From Metapseudomonas sp043392685 (GTDB lineage: Bacteria > Pseudomonadota > Gammaproteobacteria > Pseudomonadales > Pseudomonadaceae): DNA of 64,000 nucleotides. Shown piece after piece: positions 62,232 through 64,000 of the stretch (positions within the stretch are counted from its first letter, which is position 1; every line of letters begins with the position of its first letter). The DNA is taken from assembly GCA_043392685.1 (NCBI GenBank), contig JBHZGM010000001.1; one strand, given 5' to 3'. The notes beneath the pieces were generated by a model, which did no database searches, was not told where the DNA came from, and was given only the letters and a program-made list of their open reading frames with translations. The position numbers and the translations under genes were made by a program.

Positions 62232-62696
62232 ATGATCCGACTCGAGCAAATCCTGACCCCCGGCCGTTCCCTCGTGAACGTGCCGGGCGGCAGCAAGAAA
62301 CGCGTACTGGAACAGATCGCCAAGCTGGTCGCTCGCGACCTTCCCGACCTCGACAACCAGGACATCTTCGAAAGCCTGGTAGCCCGGGAGAAACTCGGTT
62401 CCACCGGTTTCGGCAACGGCATCGCCATTCCCCACTGCCGCCTCACTGGCTGTACGTCGCCCATCAGCGCCGTGCTGCGCCTTGATGCTCCAGTCGATTT
62501 CGACGCCATCGACGGCGCCCCGGTTGACCTGCTGTTCGTCCTGCTGGTCCCGGAAGCCGCCACCGATGAGCACCTTGAACTGCTCCGCCAGATCGCCAGC
62601 ATGCTGGACCGCGGCGATGTGCGCGAACGCCTGCGCCAGGCTTCCGACAGCACCAGCCTCTACCAGGTGGTAGTGGACGTGCAGAGCGGACACTAG
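62232..62696 (+). CDS. ptsN: Nitrogen-regulatory PTS protein EIIA(Ntr)
   Basis: PtsN accepts phosphate from NPr (PtsO) and regulates potassium transport, carbon/nitrogen balance and other targets by its phosphorylation state. The 154-residue EIIA-fold protein has the active His68 in GIAIPHCRL. The ATG at 62232 gives the usual MIRLEQILTPGRSLV; it lacks a Shine-Dalgarno (CCCCTCCTCC lies upstream), so translation is probably coupled to hpf, whose stop is 10 bases away. A GTG at 62205 is a weaker alternative. Confidence 0.95.
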   Translation: MIRLEQILTPGRSLVNVPGGSKKRVLEQIAKLVARDLPDLDNQDIFESLVAREKLGSTGFGNGIAIPHCRLTGCTSPISAVLRLDAPVDFDAIDGAPVDLLFVLLVPEAATDEHLELLRQIASMLDRGDVRERLRQASDSTSLYQVVVDVQSGH

Positions 62697-62705
62697 GGCT
62701 TCTCC

Positions 62706-63563
62706 ATGCGCCTGGTCATCGTCAGCGGCCGCTCCGGGTCGGGCAAGAGCACCGCCCTCGATGTTCTTGAGGACCACGGCTTCTACTGCATCGACAACCT
62801 GCCCGCCGGCCTGCTTCCCGAACTGGCCGAACGGGCCCTGCTGCACACCGAACTGCTGGAGCCCCAGGTCGCTGTCTCCATCGACGCACGCAATCTGCCC
62901 AGCCAGCTGCAGCGCTTTCCCGAATTGCTCACCGAGGCCCGCAATCGCCACATCAAGTGCGACGTGCTCTACCTCGATGCCGACCACGACACACTGCTCA
63001 AGCGCTTCTCGGAAACGCGCCGGCGCCACCCGCTGACCAACGACAACCGCTCCCTGGCCGAAGCCATCCGCGACGAGGAAGCGCTGCTGGCGCCGATTGC
63101 CGATCTCGCCGACCTGAAGATCGACACCACGCACCTCAACCTTTACCAGTTGCGCGACAGCATCAAGCTGCGCCTGCTGAATCAGCCTGAACCCGGCACC
63201 GCTTTCCTGGTTGAGTCCTTCGGCTTCAAGCGTGGCATGCCGGTGGATGCCGATCTGGTGTTCGACGTGCGCTGCCTGCCCAACCCGTACTGGAAGCCCG
63301 AGCTGCGTGATCATTCGGGGCTTGAACCGGCCGTCGCCAACTACCTTGCCGGACAGCCGGATGTCGAAGAGATGTATCAGGATATCCTCGGCTACCTGAA
63401 CAAGTGGCTGCCGCGCTTCGCCGCCAGCAATCGCGCTTACGTCACGATCGCCATTGGCTGCACCGGGGGCCACCATCGTTCGGTCTACATCGCCGAGCGC
63501 CTGGGAGCGGCGCTGAAACCCAGTTTGAAGAATGTCCAGGTTCGCCACCGCGACCTCAATTAG
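62706..63563 (+). CDS. rapZ: RNase adapter protein RapZ
   Basis: RapZ binds nucleotides and RNA; in E. coli it directs RNase E to the sRNA GlmZ and so tunes glucosamine-6-phosphate synthesis. The 285-residue protein has Walker A GRSGSGKST, a Walker B-like VLYLDADHD, and the C-terminal IGCTGGHHRSVYIAE motif. Whether Pseudomonas has a GlmZ-like sRNA cannot be judged here. Confidence 0.96.
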   Translation: MRLVIVSGRSGSGKSTALDVLEDHGFYCIDNLPAGLLPELAERALLHTELLEPQVAVSIDARNLPSQLQRFPELLTEARNRHIKCDVLYLDADHDTLLKRFSETRRRHPLTNDNRSLAEAIRDEEALLAPIADLADLKIDTTHLNLYQLRDSIKLRLLNQPEPGTAFLVESFGFKRGMPVDADLVFDVRCLPNPYWKPELRDHSGLEPAVANYLAGQPDVEEMYQDILGYLNKWLPRFAASNRAYVTIAIGCTGGHHRSVYIAERLGAALKPSLKNVQVRHRDLN

Positions 63564-63579
63564 AAGGATTGGAAACGCG

Positions 63580-63852
63580 ATGCCCGCCTGTGAGATCACC
63601 ATCATCAACAAGCTCGGCCTGCACGCCCGGGCGGCGGCGAAGTTCGTCGGGGTAGCCGGCCGCTTTCCCTGCCAGATCCGCGTGGGCCGTTCTCCCGAGA
63701 ACCTGGTGGACGGCAAGAGCATCATGGCCGTGATGATGCTGGCCGCCGGCAAGGGCACGCCCATCCACCTGCACACTGAGGGCGAACAGGACGACGATGC
63801 CCTGAATGCCTTGATCGAGCTGATCAACAACAAGTTCGACGAAGGTGAATGA
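63580..63852 (+). CDS. ptsO: Nitrogen-PTS phosphocarrier NPr
   Basis: NPr passes phosphate from EI(Ntr) (PtsP) to EIIA(Ntr) (PtsN). The 90-residue HPr-like protein has the active His in NKLGLHARAAAKF and the conserved Ser in DGKSIMAVMML. The ATG at 63580 follows AGAAGGATTGG. It closes the rpoN-hpf-ptsN-rapZ-ptsO group. Confidence 0.96.
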   Translation: MPACEITIINKLGLHARAAAKFVGVAGRFPCQIRVGRSPENLVDGKSIMAVMMLAAGKGTPIHLHTEGEQDDDALNALIELINNKFDEGE

Positions 63853-63870
63853 GCGTCATCCGCTCCAATG

Positions 63871-63898
63871 AAAAACGCGCCCATCGGGGCGCGTTTTT
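63871..63898 (+). terminator. Bidirectional terminator after ptsO
   Basis: AAAAACGCGCCC (63871-63882), loop ATCG, GGGCGCGTTTTT (63887-63898). Its symmetry lets it end both ptsO and the converging pmbA transcript. Confidence 0.93.
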
Positions 63899-63918
63899 CA
63901 TTCTGGCAACAGGCTGCC

Positions 63919-64000
63919 TCAGCTACCGGCCACCGTCATCTTCTCGATGAGCACCGAGCCGGTGCGGATGTTGCCGCGCAGTTCCAAGTCGCTGCCCACG
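63919..64000 (-). CDS. pmbA: TldE/PmbA metalloprotease-type protein, 3' end only
   Basis: The last 82 bases encode the C-terminus of a minus-strand gene: VGSDLELRGNIRTGSVL then IEKMTVAGS and stop. This matches the end of PmbA/TldE, which with TldD forms a protease involved in microcin maturation and antitoxin turnover. The rest lies beyond the window. Confidence 0.8.
   Translation of the reverse strand, partial: VGSDLELRGNIRTGSVLIEKMTVAGS

Overview
This window is a contiguous piece of a high-GC gammaproteobacterial chromosome, almost certainly a Pseudomonas or close relative. The gene order (argJ-secA, the complete dcw cluster from lpxC to mraZ, rnpB, rsmI-lpoA-yraN-gmhA-dolP, sspAB, petABC, rplM-rpsI, cysD/cysNC, algW, hisGDC-murA, the mla operon, kdsD-kdsC-lptCAB-rpoN-hpf-ptsN-rapZ-ptsO) follows the Pseudomonas core genome as I know it. 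I recognise several proteins closely (PBP3/FtsI, AlgW, MraZ, MurD, HisD, Tas). No phage, insertion sequence, tRNA or CRISPR is visible.

Layout. 70-4146: argJ and secA (-). 4414-4869: dciA (+). 4941-22683: the division and cell-wall cluster, all on the minus strand and tightly overlapped, read from a consensus promoter at 22758-22787 with a MraZ operator just downstream. 23008-23362: RNase P RNA. 23403-27721: rsmI (-) divergent from lpoA-yraN-gmhA-dolP (+). 27769-32590: sspAB, the cytochrome bc1 operon and rplM-rpsI, all minus. 32866-36238: an aldo/keto reductase, an acyl-CoA dehydrogenase and its divergent GlxA-type regulator. 36425-40187: zapE, trpS, a small hydrolase and zapG. 40278-43538: the sulfate-activation genes cysD and cysNC with a small four-helix-bundle gene between them. 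43689-48681: a Nif3-type gene, the regulated protease algW, and a TonB-receptor/DUF4198 pair. 48742-53483: hisC, hisD, hisG, murA, ibaG. 53593-56627: the mlaFEDCB lipid-transport operon. 56859-63852: Kdo and LPS-transport genes, then rpoN and the nitrogen-PTS genes. 63919-64000: the 3' end of pmbA.

Most genes serve the envelope: peptidoglycan precursor synthesis (murA, murCDEFG, mraY, ddlB), septation (ftsAILQWZ), PBP activation (lpoA), lipid A and Kdo synthesis (lpxC, kdsD, kdsC), LPS export (lptABC), outer-membrane lipid asymmetry (mla) and envelope stress (algW).

The accessory-looking parts are few. (1) A 425-bp cassette in the cysD-cysNC junction: an S23/Avd-family gene bracketed by two inverted arrays of four 7-bp units. 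(2) A TonB receptor plus DUF4198 operon between algW and hisC with a Zur-like operator. (3) A 10-bp-phased GGGTTT triplet repeat between the dcw promoter and rnpB. (4) Twin hairpins with identical stems in the rpoN leader. (5) Short repeats upstream of tas and downstream of the GlxA-type regulator. I see no large undescribed multi-gene system; the best candidates for something new are items 1 and 2.
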